Positions 13,515 to 22,175 of a DNA stretch of 26,530 nucleotides are shown here, piece after piece. The DNA is taken from the NCBI GenBank assembly GCA_012798365.1, contig JAAZNH010000164.1, positions 1-26,530 on the forward strand. Reading direction: 5' to 3'. A program made the translations under genes and the position numbers. This DNA is from Methanomicrobiales archaeon. GTDB taxonomy: Archaea; Halobacteriota; Methanomicrobia; Methanomicrobiales; Methanospirillaceae. Each line of letters begins with the position of its first letter. Position 1 is the first letter of the stretch. The notes beneath the pieces were generated by a model that did no database searches, was not told where the DNA came from, and saw only the letters and a list, made by a program, of their open reading frames with translations.

Positions 13515-14239
13515 CCCCGGGGAACCGGATCGCGATCATCGACAACTACCGCAAAGCCGGCGACTGGCGATCGCTTGTGGCTATCCTTTCCGATGAGGAC
13601 AAGGGAATAAGGCGCAGGGCTGCACGGGCAATCGGGGACATCGGGGATGCAAAAGCATCGCCGGCCCTGATGGCAGCGGTCCGGGACCCGGATGCATGGG
13701 TGCGGCTTGACGTGGTCCGTGCGCTGGGAAAACTGCGGACCGCCGCCGCCCTGGATGTCCTCATCTCCGAACTCCGGGACGAGAACATCGATATCCGGAT
13801 GGAGGCCCTGCATGCACTGGGATGCACCCGGGACAAGCGGGCTGTCGGTTCCCTGATATCAGCCCTCTCGGATCCCCACCAGGAGATCCGCAGCGGGGCT
13901 GCCGAGGCGCTTGACCAGATCGGCTGGGTCCCGACATCGGCAGCCGACCGGGCACTTATCCTCATGGCCAGAAAACAGTGGTCAGATCTTCTTGCAATTA
14001 ACGGCTTTTCTTTGGACGCTGCATGGGATGCGCTGAAGATCCGGGAGGAGTATGTCCGCCTCCATGCGGTGGAGATCCTGGCGCAGTCCCCTGATGAGCG
14101 GGTGGCCGGTTTCCTTCTTTTTGGCATGGGGGATCCTGCCCGGTCGGTCCGGCTCTCTGCTCTTCAGGCATTCGTGCAGCACCCGTCATTTGATCCTGCC
14201 GCAGTTATGACTGCCCTCCGCAACACCGGCAGAGGGTAA
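13511..14239 (+). CDS. HEAT-repeat (PBS lyase-like) protein
   Basis: A 242-residue protein of short helical repeats of about 31 residues. Clear units are DKGIRRRAARAIGDIGDAKA, DAWVRLDVVRALGKLRTAAA, NIDIRMEALHALGCTRDKRA and HQEIRSGAAEALDQIG. A more diverged middle follows, and further repeats near EYVRLHAVEILAQSPDERVA and ARSVRLSALQAFVQHP. HEAT proteins are protein-binding scaffolds. The four-base overlap with the receiver-PAS gene strongly suggests it serves as that protein's partner or output adaptor (inference). A T-run follows the stop. Confidence 0.92.
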   Translation: MTPGNRIAIIDNYRKAGDWRSLVAILSDEDKGIRRRAARAIGDIGDAKASPALMAAVRDPDAWVRLDVVRALGKLRTAAALDVLISELRDENIDIRMEALHALGCTRDKRAVGSLISALSDPHQEIRSGAAEALDQIGWVPTSAADRALILMARKQWSDLLAINGFSLDAAWDALKIREEYVRLHAVEILAQSPDERVAGFLLFGMGDPARSVRLSALQAFVQHPSFDPAAVMTALRNTGRG

Positions 14240-14243
14240 CGGG

Positions 14244-14255
14244 TTTTCCTTTTTT
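14244..14255 (+). terminator. T-rich terminator after HEAT gene
   Basis: Runs of four and six T lie within 16 nt of the stop codon. The gap to the convergent CcdA fusion gene is only 40 nt. Confidence 0.5.
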
Positions 14256-14279
14256 CCCGAGAAAATGGTGCCGGCCGGG

Positions 14280-15434
14280 TCAGCCAAACCAGCCCAGGAA
14301 GATGATCAATCCAAGGGCGATGAGAACAAGGCCGATGACCAGCCGAATCGAGCGTTTGTATTCGGCCCTCAGCCGTTCAGCCCGCTCCGGTGAAAGCCCG
14401 ACTGCCACAAGGAGGGTGACGATCACGAGAGGCAGCACATACACAAAATTATACAACAGGAGCCAGGGCATTCCCGTCATCACCGTCATGTCCCTGCCCA
14501 TCAGGCCAAGGATACTGATGTAGATACCCCCGGTACAGGAGAACCCGAGGATGCCGGCAAGGATACCAAGGACAAAGGCCCCGGGCAGGGATGCCATGCG
14601 GATATAATCGCCCAGGAGCCCTTTTCCGGATGCCGGTATGGAGAGAATGAACGTCTCCTTGTTGTGGAGTACATCGGCAACCGTGAGGAGGCCAAGGACA
14701 AGGGCAACCGCACCGCCGATAAGGGAGAAGAGCTTTGCAAGTCCCGAGAGGGAGAAGACCGAAAAGAGCCCCACCCCGACAAGGAGGTGGAACAGGAACG
14801 TCGCGGCAATGTATGCCCCGCCAGCCATCAGGATGCGCTTCCGGCTGCCAGCTGCTGCCATGGCGATGAGAAGAAAGACGAGGACCGAGAGGCCGCAGGG
14901 GTTTAACGAGTCGATGAGGGCAGCCGCGATAACCACTGGCAGGCTTAAACCGGCCGGAGCAGCGCAGGACGGTTCACTGGCAACGACGGGCGGTTCCGGG
15001 GTTGTATTGCAGGATCCCATCCGGACCCGTTCCGCAATGATCTCGTTTTCAACGCCTGATATGATATCGCGGTCGCCCATCAGGATCCGGGAGTTGATGA
15101 CAAGAAGGGGGACACCAGCATCGGGAATGCCGGCGGTTCTCGTGACAGAAAAAAATTTCTGCAGGTTAGTTGCGTTGTTGTAGATCTCAAGGCGCGTGAC
15201 CGTGAAGTCGGGATACCGGGCCTCAAGGTCATCGAGTACCATTTTTACCTTCGCACAATGGCTGCAGGTGTCGCCGTAGAAGTAAATCGCGGAAATTGTC
15301 CCCGTTGTGTTACCTGGCGACGGGGCTGAATCCAGGGATGTTGAGGCGGCCAGGGCCGGGCATGCTATAAGGCAGAGCGCCAGCAGAAAGTGGAGTGAGG
15401 AAATGAGCCGGGGATTCTGGGGGTTACGGGTCAT
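14280..15434 (-). CDS. Exported thioredoxin domain fused to CcdA/DsbD-type membrane domain
   Basis: A 384-residue protein. Residues 1-30 are a signal peptide (LLALCLIACPALAAS). Residues 45-135 form a thioredoxin/glutaredoxin-like domain with C57-S-H-C60 and the cis-proline segment DAGVPLLVI; it should lie outside the cell. Residues 155-384 are a six-helix CcdA/DsbD membrane domain with the conserved cysteines in DSLNPCG and GFSCTGG. CcdA proteins carry electrons from cytoplasmic thioredoxin across the membrane to extracytoplasmic thiol proteins; here the first acceptor is fused at the N-terminus. No cytochrome c biogenesis gene is nearby, so general extracytoplasmic disulfide reduction is more likely. 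Monocistronic; a weak TATA element lies about 25 nt upstream. Confidence 0.93.
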   Translation of the reverse strand: MTRNPQNPRLISSLHFLLALCLIACPALAASTSLDSAPSPGNTTGTISAIYFYGDTCSHCAKVKMVLDDLEARYPDFTVTRLEIYNNATNLQKFFSVTRTAGIPDAGVPLLVINSRILMGDRDIISGVENEIIAERVRMGSCNTTPEPPVVASEPSCAAPAGLSLPVVIAAALIDSLNPCGLSVLVFLLIAMAAAGSRKRILMAGGAYIAATFLFHLLVGVGLFSVFSLSGLAKLFSLIGGAVALVLGLLTVADVLHNKETFILSIPASGKGLLGDYIRMASLPGAFVLGILAGILGFSCTGGIYISILGLMGRDMTVMTGMPWLLLYNFVYVLPLVIVTLLVAVGLSPERAERLRAEYKRSIRLVIGLVLIALGLIIFLGWFG

Positions 15435-15476
15435 GGGGGATCCAGCGGGTTTTCGTAATAATGGGGGAAAAAGGGA

Positions 15477-16349
15477 TTATTTCAGGGAGATCATGGTCCC
15501 GACGCCGTCACGGGTGAAGAGTTCAAGGATCAGGTTGTGTTCGATATTCCCGTTGATGATGTGGGCGGAGGTGACACCGTTCTCCACGGCCTTGACAACC
15601 GATCCGATCTTGGGGATCATACCTTCACCAATAGCCCCGGTCCGGTGGAGGTCGTGGGTCTCGACGATGGAGAGCTTGCGGAATACTTTGGTGCGGCCCT
15701 TGTCCATGACACCATCAACATCGGTCATGTTGATGATCTTGTAGGCATTCAGGGCAATAGCGATGTCGCCGGCTGCTGTGTCAGCATTGATGTTGAGGTT
15801 CCCGCCATTACGGTCGATCGCGATCGGGGCAATGACCGGGATGTACTGGGTGTCGAGCAGCGTGTTTAAGAGGGCCGGGTTGATCCTCTCTATCTCGCCG
15901 ACGTGGCCCAGGTCAACTTCCTTCTGGATCCCGCCGACATCCACCTTCCGGGGCTCCATCTTCTTGGCAAGGATGAGGTTCCCGTCACTGCCCGAGAGCC
16001 CCACGCCGTGTGCCCCGCACTTGGCGATGAGCGAGACGATATTGGCATTGATCTTGCCGACCAGGACCATCTGGGCGATCTCCAGGGTCTCCTGGTCGGT
16101 GACCCGGAGGCCCCCGACAAAGACGGATTCCTTGCCCATCTGTTTCATCTTCTCGGAGATCTCGGGGCCGCCGCCGTGAACGAGCACGACCCGGATCCCG
16201 ACATAGTGCAGGAGCACCGCATCGCGGATTGCATTCTCAAGAACAACCGGGTCCACCATCGCATGGCCGCCGAGCTTGATGACGATGGTCTTTCCATGGA
16301 ACTGCTGGATATAGGGCAGCGCCTCCATCAGGACATCTTCGCGCTTCAT
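15477..16349 (-). CDS. argB: Acetylglutamate kinase
   Basis: A 290-residue enzyme that phosphorylates N-acetylglutamate, the second step of arginine synthesis. Family motifs are clear: KLGGHAM near the N-terminus for phosphate binding, HGGGPEI for the acetylglutamate site, VGLSGSDGN and [12 protein letters not shown] for nucleotide binding, and GMIPKI near the C-terminus. The length is normal for the family. Its start overlaps the argJ stop by four bases (ATGA type), so translation is coupled. It is the last gene of the argC-CBS-argJ-argB operon. Confidence 0.98.
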   Translation of the reverse strand: MKREDVLMEALPYIQQFHGKTIVIKLGGHAMVDPVVLENAIRDAVLLHYVGIRVVLVHGGGPEISEKMKQMGKESVFVGGLRVTDQETLEIAQMVLVGKINANIVSLIAKCGAHGVGLSGSDGNLILAKKMEPRKVDVGGIQKEVDLGHVGEIERINPALLNTLLDTQYIPVIAPIAIDRNGGNLNINADTAAGDIAIALNAYKIINMTDVDGVMDKGRTKVFRKLSIVETHDLHRTGAIGEGMIPKIGSVVKAVENGVTSAHIINGNIEHNLILELFTRDGVGTMISLK

Positions 16350-17503
16350 GTTGTATACTTCCCATTGATTTCCACGTATTTTTCCGTAAGGTCACAGCCC
16401 CACGCGGTTGCCTCTTCCTTTCCTGCGGCAAGATCGAGGATGAAGGTCACCTGTTTCCCGTGCATGGCCGCCTTTGCTTTTGCAAGATCGGCGATGATCT
16501 CACCCGACTTTACGAGGGGGAACTTGTTCTTCCCGTCGCTGATAAAGAGGGAGATTGCGTTCGGGTCGAACTTCACGCCGGCCCGCCCGGCAGCGGCAAC
16601 AACGCGGCCCCAGTTCGGGTCCTCGCCATAGACAGCGCTCTTGACAAGCGGCGACTCTATGACGACGCGGGCAACCTTTGCAGCATCCTCTTCCTTCTTT
16701 GCCCCCTTTACGATCATCTCCAGCAGCTTGGAGGCCCCCTCGCCATCGGCAGCGATCTGTTTTGCAAGCGAGCGGCAGCACTCTTCCAGCGCCGCGGCAA
16801 ACTCTGCGGGTTTTACCTTCCCTGCACTGCCGGTAGCCGTGCAGAGGCAGATGTCATTGGTGCTCGTGTCGCCGTCAACGACAACGCGGTTGAACGAGCG
16901 CTTTGTTGCCAGTTTCAGGGCTTCGGAGAGCTGTTTTGCGCTGACCTGTGCATCAGTGTAGATGAACGCGAGCATGGTGCCCATGTTGGGGGCGATCATG
17001 CCGCTGCCTTTCGTGATGCCGCCAATCGTGAACCCTTCCCGCTCCACGAGCGCATGCTTCTGGACAAGGTCCGTTGTCATGATGGCCTTTTCCGCGAGAA
17101 TCTCTGCCTCGGGAGTCCGGGCAAGTTTCGGCGCAACCAGCCCACACTGGCGCTTGATCAAGGGGAGGTCAAGATAACGCCCGATAACGCCCGTGCTTGC
17201 AACACCGACCGACGCGGGTTTGATCCCGAGAGATTCTCCTGCAAGTTCGGTCATGGCCTTTGCATCAGCAAGACCCTGTTTGCCGGTATAGGCATTGGCA
17301 CAACCGCTGTTGACAATGACTGCCTCCAGCTTACCTGCCTTGATCTGCTTGCGCATCAATTCTACCGGCGCTGCACAGACCAGATTCTCCGTAAAGACAC
17401 CCGCTGCTGTCCCGTGTGCCTCGATCAGGGCAAGGCCGAATTTCCCCTCTTTCATCCCCCAGGCTTTGACACCTTCAACTGCACAGATACTTTTGTAGCT
17501 CAT
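16346..17503 (-). CDS. argJ: Ornithine acetyltransferase/N-acetylglutamate synthase
   Basis: A 385-residue enzyme that recycles the acetyl group from N-acetylornithine to glutamate, and in many organisms also makes N-acetylglutamate from acetyl-CoA. The precursor cleaves itself before a threonine that becomes the nucleophile: [14 protein letters not shown] places it at T176. Residue 175 is Gly where many relatives have Ala. The C-terminal part ([18 protein letters not shown] through [13 protein letters not shown]) is typical. ATG 17503 aligns with the family N-terminus and lies 4 nt after the CBS gene stop. Whether it is bifunctional cannot be decided, but no argA or argE is visible here. Confidence 0.97.
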   Translation of the reverse strand: MSYKSICAVEGVKAWGMKEGKFGLALIEAHGTAAGVFTENLVCAAPVELMRKQIKAGKLEAVIVNSGCANAYTGKQGLADAKAMTELAGESLGIKPASVGVASTGVIGRYLDLPLIKRQCGLVAPKLARTPEAEILAEKAIMTTDLVQKHALVEREGFTIGGITKGSGMIAPNMGTMLAFIYTDAQVSAKQLSEALKLATKRSFNRVVVDGDTSTNDICLCTATGSAGKVKPAEFAAALEECCRSLAKQIAADGEGASKLLEMIVKGAKKEEDAAKVARVVIESPLVKSAVYGEDPNWGRVVAAAGRAGVKFDPNAISLFISDGKNKFPLVKSGEIIADLAKAKAAMHGKQVTFILDLAAGKEEATAWGCDLTEKYVEINGKYTT

Positions 17504-17507
17504 TTGC

Positions 17508-17996
17508 TCATTCCCCGTTTGTTCCTGAATACGTTGTTCCGATCGCATTGATAATATCTGCCCGCGTGATGATCCCCGCGATGGTCTTTCCCCGCAGGAC
17601 GGGGAGGCGGGTGATCCCCTCTTTGAGCATGAGGGCTGCGGCTGCTTCGACATCCATGTCTTCGGTTGCGGTGACGACCCGGTGGGTCATGATCTTCTTT
17701 GCCGGCATATCCCCGATATTTCTGAGGGCATGCTTGGTCTTCTCCCAGTTGATGTACTCCCGGATCGGGATCTCAATGATCTCGAACGGGGACGGGAGCC
17801 AGAGGTCATCTGACCGCCGTTCCGATTCCAGGAGCGAGATGATGTCTGATTCGGTGACGATACCAACGAGTTCCCGCCCGTCCATCACCGGGACTCCGCC
17901 GATATGGTAGGTCCGGAAGAGCGCGACCACATCCCTCAGCGGGGTATCGGCTGAGCAGGTGATCGCGTTTTTTGTCATTGCGTCTGATACGAACAT
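17508..17996 (-). CDS. Two-CBS-domain protein within the arginine operon
   Basis: A 162-residue protein made only of a CBS pair: CBS1 about 1-58 (DAMTKNAITCSADTPLRDVV through GIVTESDIISLL) and CBS2 about 95-155 (KKIMTHRVVTATEDMDVEAA through GIITRADIINAI). A linker of about 35 residues lies between them. CBS pairs (Bateman modules) bind adenine nucleotides or S-adenosylmethionine and control partner proteins. It starts 11 nt after argC and stops 4 nt before argJ, so it is made with the arginine enzymes. It may sense energy state and act on one of them or on transcription; this is inference from position. Confidence 0.92.
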   Translation of the reverse strand: MFVSDAMTKNAITCSADTPLRDVVALFRTYHIGGVPVMDGRELVGIVTESDIISLLESERRSDDLWLPSPFEIIEIPIREYINWEKTKHALRNIGDMPAKKIMTHRVVTATEDMDVEAAAALMLKEGITRLPVLRGKTIAGIITRADIINAIGTTYSGTNGE

Positions 17997-18007
17997 GGCA
18001 GGTCCTT

Positions 18008-18994
18008 TCAGGGAAAGACGCCGGCCCCGGTAAGGCCGTCCTTTTCATCAAATCCGCACATCAGGTTCATGTTCTGGATGGCCTGGCCGCTTGCGCCCTT
18101 GACCAGGTTGTCGATGGCCGATACCGCGACAACCCGCGTTCCCTCGCTCTCCACCATGATGTCACAGAAGTTGCTGCCCCGGACAGCGCCCAGGACCGGT
18201 TTCTGGAACCGGATGAAATACTCATTCTTATAGTAGTCATGGTAGAGCTTCTCGACTTCCTTTTGCTCCATGGGCTCTTTAAGAAGGATGTGTGCCGTGG
18301 TGAGGATGCCGCGGTTGACCGGGACGAGGTGGGGAGTGAAGTAGACCGCTGCCTTTGAGCCGAGGAACGCTGCTTCCTGCTGCATCTCGGCAAGGTGCCG
18401 GTGGGTGGTGAGCTTGTACGGTCCGACATTGTCCCCTACGTTGGGGTAATGGGTGGTGGCTGAAGGATTGTCCCCCGCCCCGCTGACGCCGGTCTTTGAA
18501 TCATAGATGATGGTGTGGGCATATTTTGCCAGCGGCGCTGCTGCGAGTGTTGCTCCCGTGGGGAAGCAGCCGGGGTTGGAGACGAACGTTGCATTGATGC
18601 AGTCCTTGCGGTGAAGTTCCGGGATTCCATAGGGCGCTTTGAAGTAGTCCGTGTGGGGGACACCGTAGACTTTCTCGAACACATCCTTAGGCAGCCGGTA
18701 GTCTGCGCTTAAGTCCACGACCTTAATCCCTTGGGAGACGAGTTTGCCGGCATACGTCATTGCTGCCGTGTGGGGAACCGCAAGGAATGCAACGTCTGCA
18801 TCGATGGCATCGGTCTCCGGGTTGGTAAAGGTGAGATTTGAGAATCCCTTCAGCTGGGGATGTATCTGGTCAAGAGGTGTCCCGGCCAGCTTGCGGGAGG
18901 TGGCACAGACAACCTCTGCCTTTGAGTGATACGCCAGCAGGCGGATCAGTTCGCCGCCGGCATAACCGGAAGCCCCGACAATCGCAACTTTCAT
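18008..18994 (-). CDS. argC: N-acetyl-gamma-glutamyl-phosphate reductase
   Basis: A 328-residue NADPH-dependent dehydrogenase for the third step of arginine synthesis. The Rossmann motif [10 protein letters not shown] lies at residues 7-16. The catalytic cysteine is C143 in [10 protein letters not shown], and the conserved HRHLAEM and HLVPVNRGI segments follow. It is the first gene of the operon. ATG 18994 begins right before the Rossmann strand and has a TATA box 27 nt upstream with no Shine-Dalgarno, so the mRNA is probably leaderless. Confidence 0.98.
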   Translation of the reverse strand: MKVAIVGASGYAGGELIRLLAYHSKAEVVCATSRKLAGTPLDQIHPQLKGFSNLTFTNPETDAIDADVAFLAVPHTAAMTYAGKLVSQGIKVVDLSADYRLPKDVFEKVYGVPHTDYFKAPYGIPELHRKDCINATFVSNPGCFPTGATLAAAPLAKYAHTIIYDSKTGVSGAGDNPSATTHYPNVGDNVGPYKLTTHRHLAEMQQEAAFLGSKAAVYFTPHLVPVNRGILTTAHILLKEPMEQKEVEKLYHDYYKNEYFIRFQKPVLGAVRGSNFCDIMVESEGTRVVAVSAIDNLVKGASGQAIQNMNLMCGFDEKDGLTGAGVFP

Positions 18995-19016
18995 AAGAAG
19001 AGTTTTCCGGTTGTGA

Positions 19017-19025
19017 AAATTTAAG
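19017..19025 (-). promoter_or_regulatory. TATA box of the arginine operon
   Basis: CTTAAATTT on the minus strand is centred 27 nt before ATG 18994. An 11-bp near-palindrome, CTGCC-C-GGCAG (19037-19047), lies just upstream and could be an operator or merely part of a GC-rich patch. Confidence 0.5.
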
Positions 19026-19064
19026 GCTTTTTAAGACTGCCCGGCAGGAAAACCAGATTTTTTT

Positions 19065-19070
19065 AAAAAA
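19065..19070 (-). terminator. T-run after small membrane protein gene
   Basis: Six T residues on the minus strand lie 25 nt past the stop of the 82-residue gene and before the argC promoter. This fits a terminator between the two units. Confidence 0.4.
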
Positions 19071-19094
19071 CGGGTATTTAAGAATGGTTTATGG

Positions 19095-19343
19095 CTATTT
19101 TTCCTGCAGGACCAGGTACATACCAGCAAGTCCGGCCAGGACTGCCACCACGTTGATGATGGCAAGGGTGTCTGCGGAAAGACCGGCCTGTCCGAGGAAA
19201 TCGAAGAGTGCAAAGAGGAGGAAGGTCACTGCGAAGAGGTACCCGAAGGTCTTCTTTTTGACATATCCGGCATAGAGGCCAAGAACACAGACAACCAGCT
19301 CAAGGAGCACGGCAACCGGGGTCAGAATGGGTGAAAGTGCCAT
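19095..19343 (-). CDS. Small integral membrane protein, function unknown
   Basis: An 82-residue protein with three hydrophobic helices (about 5-26, 32-52 and 60-79) joined by short loops, the first ending in YVKKKTF. The termini are short and no motif points to a function. A strong TATA box 28 nt before the ATG and a T-run after the stop support a real, monocistronic, leaderless gene. Small three-helix proteins of this type occur in many methanogens. Confidence 0.7.
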   Translation of the reverse strand: MALSPILTPVAVLLELVVCVLGLYAGYVKKKTFGYLFAVTFLLFALFDFLGQAGLSADTLAIINVVAVLAGLAGMYLVLQEK

Positions 19344-19367
19344 GATACACCATGATATCGCAGGAGT

Positions 19368-19375
19368 TATAAAAA
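19368..19375 (-). promoter_or_regulatory. TATA box for small membrane protein
   Basis: TTTTTATA on the minus strand is centred 28 nt before ATG 19343, the spacing of a leaderless archaeal promoter. Confidence 0.6.
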
Positions 19376-19418
19376 TGATGCGGAGACCGGCTGTTTCCCC
19401 CGCACGGCTGTTCTTTCT

Positions 19419-20264
19419 CTAGGAGTTCCAGCGGATGTGCGCTAAGGTAGAATCGCCGGAAATGGAGTACTCTTCCCCGCTCACCTGGATCAGCGGTTCA
19501 AGATAGCTGCTGATGATGTCCGCCTGTCCGGGTGTTGTGGCACCAAACCGCTTACAGAAGAACGTCTGCATCTCCTCCCGGTTCCTGAACCGGTATTCCT
19601 TCTTCATGGGAAGCATGGTCACATCAGCAAAGATTCCCATCTGGTACAGTATCCCAAAGAGGCAATCGGCTTTGGGGCCGGGATGATAGGGGATTTTGTG
19701 GAGCGGTTCCCAGAGATCCGCATACATCCGCTCCCAGAACGGCATGTCAGCAAACCAGAAGAGATGGACGGAGCCGGAGCAGACGGCATCCATTTTCGAG
19801 AGCGCCTCCCGTATGTCAGGCATGGTAAGGGAGAGTGACGCGATGACAATATCATACGGCGGCATAAGATCACGGGCAGGATCGGTCTCCTCCCACAACT
19901 TCTGAATGCACGTGATATTCCGGATGCCCTCGTTTTCCGCGTGCTTCCTGAGCACCTCCACCATCCCTGCCCCGGGCTCCACCGCGGTCACCTGCTGCAC
20001 ATGCGGGGCAAGAGGGAGGGCAAGGACCCCGGGTCCCGCCCCGATATCGAGAACCCGGGAATGCGGAGTGAGCGGCAGGGCCTCGATCGTTCTCTTCACC
20101 CGGTCATCGTATCTGCCCGAGGCGTTCCGGTCGTACCTCTCCGCGTTCTCCTTCTTGTCCCAATTATGGGATGAATCTGAATGGGTTCTGGTCGATTCCT
20201 GGAGGCCCTGCCGGTACTTCCAGATCTCGGTCCAGTCGGTTTCATATACAGGAGCCGGACTCAT
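19419..20264 (-). CDS. Class I SAM-dependent methyltransferase
   Basis: A 281-residue protein. SAM-binding motif I is VLDIGAGPG (71-79), followed by VTAVEPGAGMVE for motif II and YDIVIASLSL for the post-motif region. An N-terminal extension of about 60 residues (with NWDKKENAERYD) and a C-terminal part with HLFWFADMPFWERMY probably set substrate choice. The substrate is unknown. It lies 47 nt downstream of the ABC permease on the same strand. A T-rich stretch in that gap could be a terminator or a weak promoter, so co-transcription is uncertain. Confidence 0.88.
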   Translation of the reverse strand: MSPAPVYETDWTEIWKYRQGLQESTRTHSDSSHNWDKKENAERYDRNASGRYDDRVKRTIEALPLTPHSRVLDIGAGPGVLALPLAPHVQQVTAVEPGAGMVEVLRKHAENEGIRNITCIQKLWEETDPARDLMPPYDIVIASLSLTMPDIREALSKMDAVCSGSVHLFWFADMPFWERMYADLWEPLHKIPYHPGPKADCLFGILYQMGIFADVTMLPMKKEYRFRNREEMQTFFCKRFGATTPGQADIISSYLEPLIQVSGEEYSISGDSTLAHIRWNS

Positions 20265-20311
20265 ATCATACCGTAGAACGCAGCCGGTAAAAAAGGTTCA
20301 GGTGGATCCGG

Positions 20312-21493
20312 TCACTCGTGCCGGAGGGCATCAATCGGGTTGAGGTTGGCCGCCCGCCACGCCGGATAAATCCCGCAGATAAGACAGATGACAATCCCGA
20401 ACGTCATGCCGTACACGATATGGATCAGGCTTGAGGGGACGAAGAGGTACTTCGTTGTCTGGAGCATCAGGGTACTGATGGCATACCCGCCAAGCAGGCT
20501 GAGCAGGCCACCGATTATACTCCCCACGACACCCAGGATCAGGGCCTCGTACAGGAACATGGACATAACTTCCCGGCGCTGGGCCCCGATGCTTCTCATG
20601 ATCCCGATCTCCTTGATCCGTTCGGTCACGGACATCATCATGATGTTGAGGATGGAGACACCGGCAACGATCATCGAGATGCCACCGATGGCCGAGACAA
20701 ACGTGGTTATCTGCCCGAATGCCTCAAAGATGGACTCCATCACTTTCCGGGTATCCATGACATCCACAACCTCGTCGCGCCGGTTCATCTGTTTCTCGAT
20801 TGCGGTCTTGACGGCCGGGATCTCATCAAGGTTTTTGACCTTGACAACGACCTTGTCATAATCGTTCCGGTTGTAGGCGGCATCAAACCAGTTTTTCGTT
20901 ACGACAATGGCAGAATCCGTACTGAGATCAAAGGCCATCCCCCGCTCCTTGATGATCCCGGTAACCCGCAGGGTCCCCTTGCTGCCATCAGTGCCCATCG
21001 CGATTCGGGACCCGACCTTGACATCGTTATCCTTGGCAAAGGTTGACCCGACAAGGCAGCCGGAGTCCCCGCGGCTGTAATCACCGGCCTCCAGCTCCAG
21101 GAGCGGGGGGACATCATCCGGATCAAGCCCGTAGACTATGGCGAAGATATCCTCGCCGCCCACGCCAAGTTTCATCCGGTCAGATGTCTGGAGCACGGGA
21201 ATCGCGGTATTGGGTGCCGAGACCCGTTTGATCTGCTGGTAGTCCTGTTCGGTGATGACAAGGGAGGTTGATGACCCGCCGCCCCCGAAATGCCCGCCGC
21301 TGCCCGAATGCGGGGTGACAATGACGCTGTCGCCAACAGTTCTCAGGCTGTCCGAGACCGAGAGGACCATGCTGTTTCCGAGGATACCCATAGATGAGAT
21401 GGCAACAACCCCGATAACAATCCCCAGCATGGCAAGGAACGAGCGTAACAGGTGGATCCGGATGTTGAGCTTAGCTATCTCCCAGAAGATCAT
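20312..21493 (-). CDS. ABC transporter permease, MacB/FtsX type
   Basis: A 393-residue membrane protein with MacB topology. One N-terminal helix (about 15-38, LRSFLAMLGIVIGVVAISSMG) is followed by a large extracytoplasmic core of about 225 residues and three C-terminal helices forming the FtsX domain, ending in NLNPIDALRHE. The first extracellular stretch holds a glycine-rich loop (GSGGHFGGGGSS). These permeases drive mechanical changes outside the membrane rather than moving solutes through a channel, and support lipoprotein release, peptide export or signalling. Its start overlaps the ATPase stop by 4 nt. Confidence 0.95.
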   Translation of the reverse strand: MIFWEIAKLNIRIHLLRSFLAMLGIVIGVVAISSMGILGNSMVLSVSDSLRTVGDSVIVTPHSGSGGHFGGGGSSTSLVITEQDYQQIKRVSAPNTAIPVLQTSDRMKLGVGGEDIFAIVYGLDPDDVPPLLELEAGDYSRGDSGCLVGSTFAKDNDVKVGSRIAMGTDGSKGTLRVTGIIKERGMAFDLSTDSAIVVTKNWFDAAYNRNDYDKVVVKVKNLDEIPAVKTAIEKQMNRRDEVVDVMDTRKVMESIFEAFGQITTFVSAIGGISMIVAGVSILNIMMMSVTERIKEIGIMRSIGAQRREVMSMFLYEALILGVVGSIIGGLLSLLGGYAISTLMLQTTKYLFVPSSLIHIVYGMTFGIVICLICGIYPAWRAANLNPIDALRHE

Positions 21494-22167
21494 GAGACGA
21501 TCCTCCCGTCAGCAATCTGAATCGTTCTCCGTGAGTATTCCGCGATATGGGGGTCGTGCGTGACCATGATGATGGTAGTTCCCCTGCGGTTGAGGTCGGT
21601 CATCAGTTCCATGATCCCGGCCCCGGTCTTTGAATCAAGGTTCCCGGTCGGCTCATCGCAGAGCAGGATGTCCGGATTATTAATGAGCGCCCGGGCTATG
21701 GCAACCCGCTGCTGCTGGCCCCCGGAGAGCTCGGTCGGGGTATGGGTGAAGAGCTTGTCGTCCAGTTGAACGGCCCGGAGCACTTCCCTGCCCCGTTCCG
21801 GGTCCACGCCCCGGCCACTCTTGAGCATCATCGGGAAGGTGACGTTCTCGATGATGTTGAGCAGCGGGAAGAGGTTGAAGTACTGGAAGATGAACCCGAT
21901 CCGGTCGCGGCGCAGGCTCGTGAGGTCAGTATCACTCATATCACCGATCCTGGTTCCGCTGATGTAGATGTCCCCCGACGTTGGTATGTCAAGACAGCCC
22001 ATCAGGTTCAGAAGGGTGGATTTTCCGGAACCCGAGGGTCCCATGACCGAGATGAACTCTCCCCGTTTCACCTCGAATGATACGCCATCCAGTGCTCGCA
22101 CATCACCTGCCGGGAGCGGGTAGTCTTTCACCACGTCCCGGAAGAGCATGACCGGTTCGTCACTCAT
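21490..22167 (-). CDS. ABC transporter ATPase, MacB/LolD type
   Basis: A 225-residue nucleotide-binding subunit for the adjacent permease. Walker A is GPSGSGKST, the signature is LSGGQQQR, Walker B is ILLCDEPTGNLD, and the switch histidine is in VTHD. ATG 22167 is preferred: it follows the COG1361 gene stop by 8 nt and leaves the usual distance to the first strand. The longer start at 22209 would overlap the upstream coding region by 34 nt. The operon order Yip1, COG1361, ATPase, permease indicates one complex. Confidence 0.96.
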   Translation of the reverse strand: MSDEPVMLFRDVVKDYPLPAGDVRALDGVSFEVKRGEFISVMGPSGSGKSTLLNLMGCLDIPTSGDIYISGTRIGDMSDTDLTSLRRDRIGFIFQYFNLFPLLNIIENVTFPMMLKSGRGVDPERGREVLRAVQLDDKLFTHTPTELSGGQQQRVAIARALINNPDILLCDEPTGNLDSKTGAGIMELMTDLNRRGTTIIMVTHDPHIAEYSRRTIQIADGRIVS

Positions 22168-22175
22168 GGATGCGG

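Noticed and set aside
16460..17551. 363-codon open frame antisense to argJ
   Set aside because: argJ on the other strand has complete family motifs; this frame is a GC-bias shadow rich in Cys, Arg and His with no recognisable domain.
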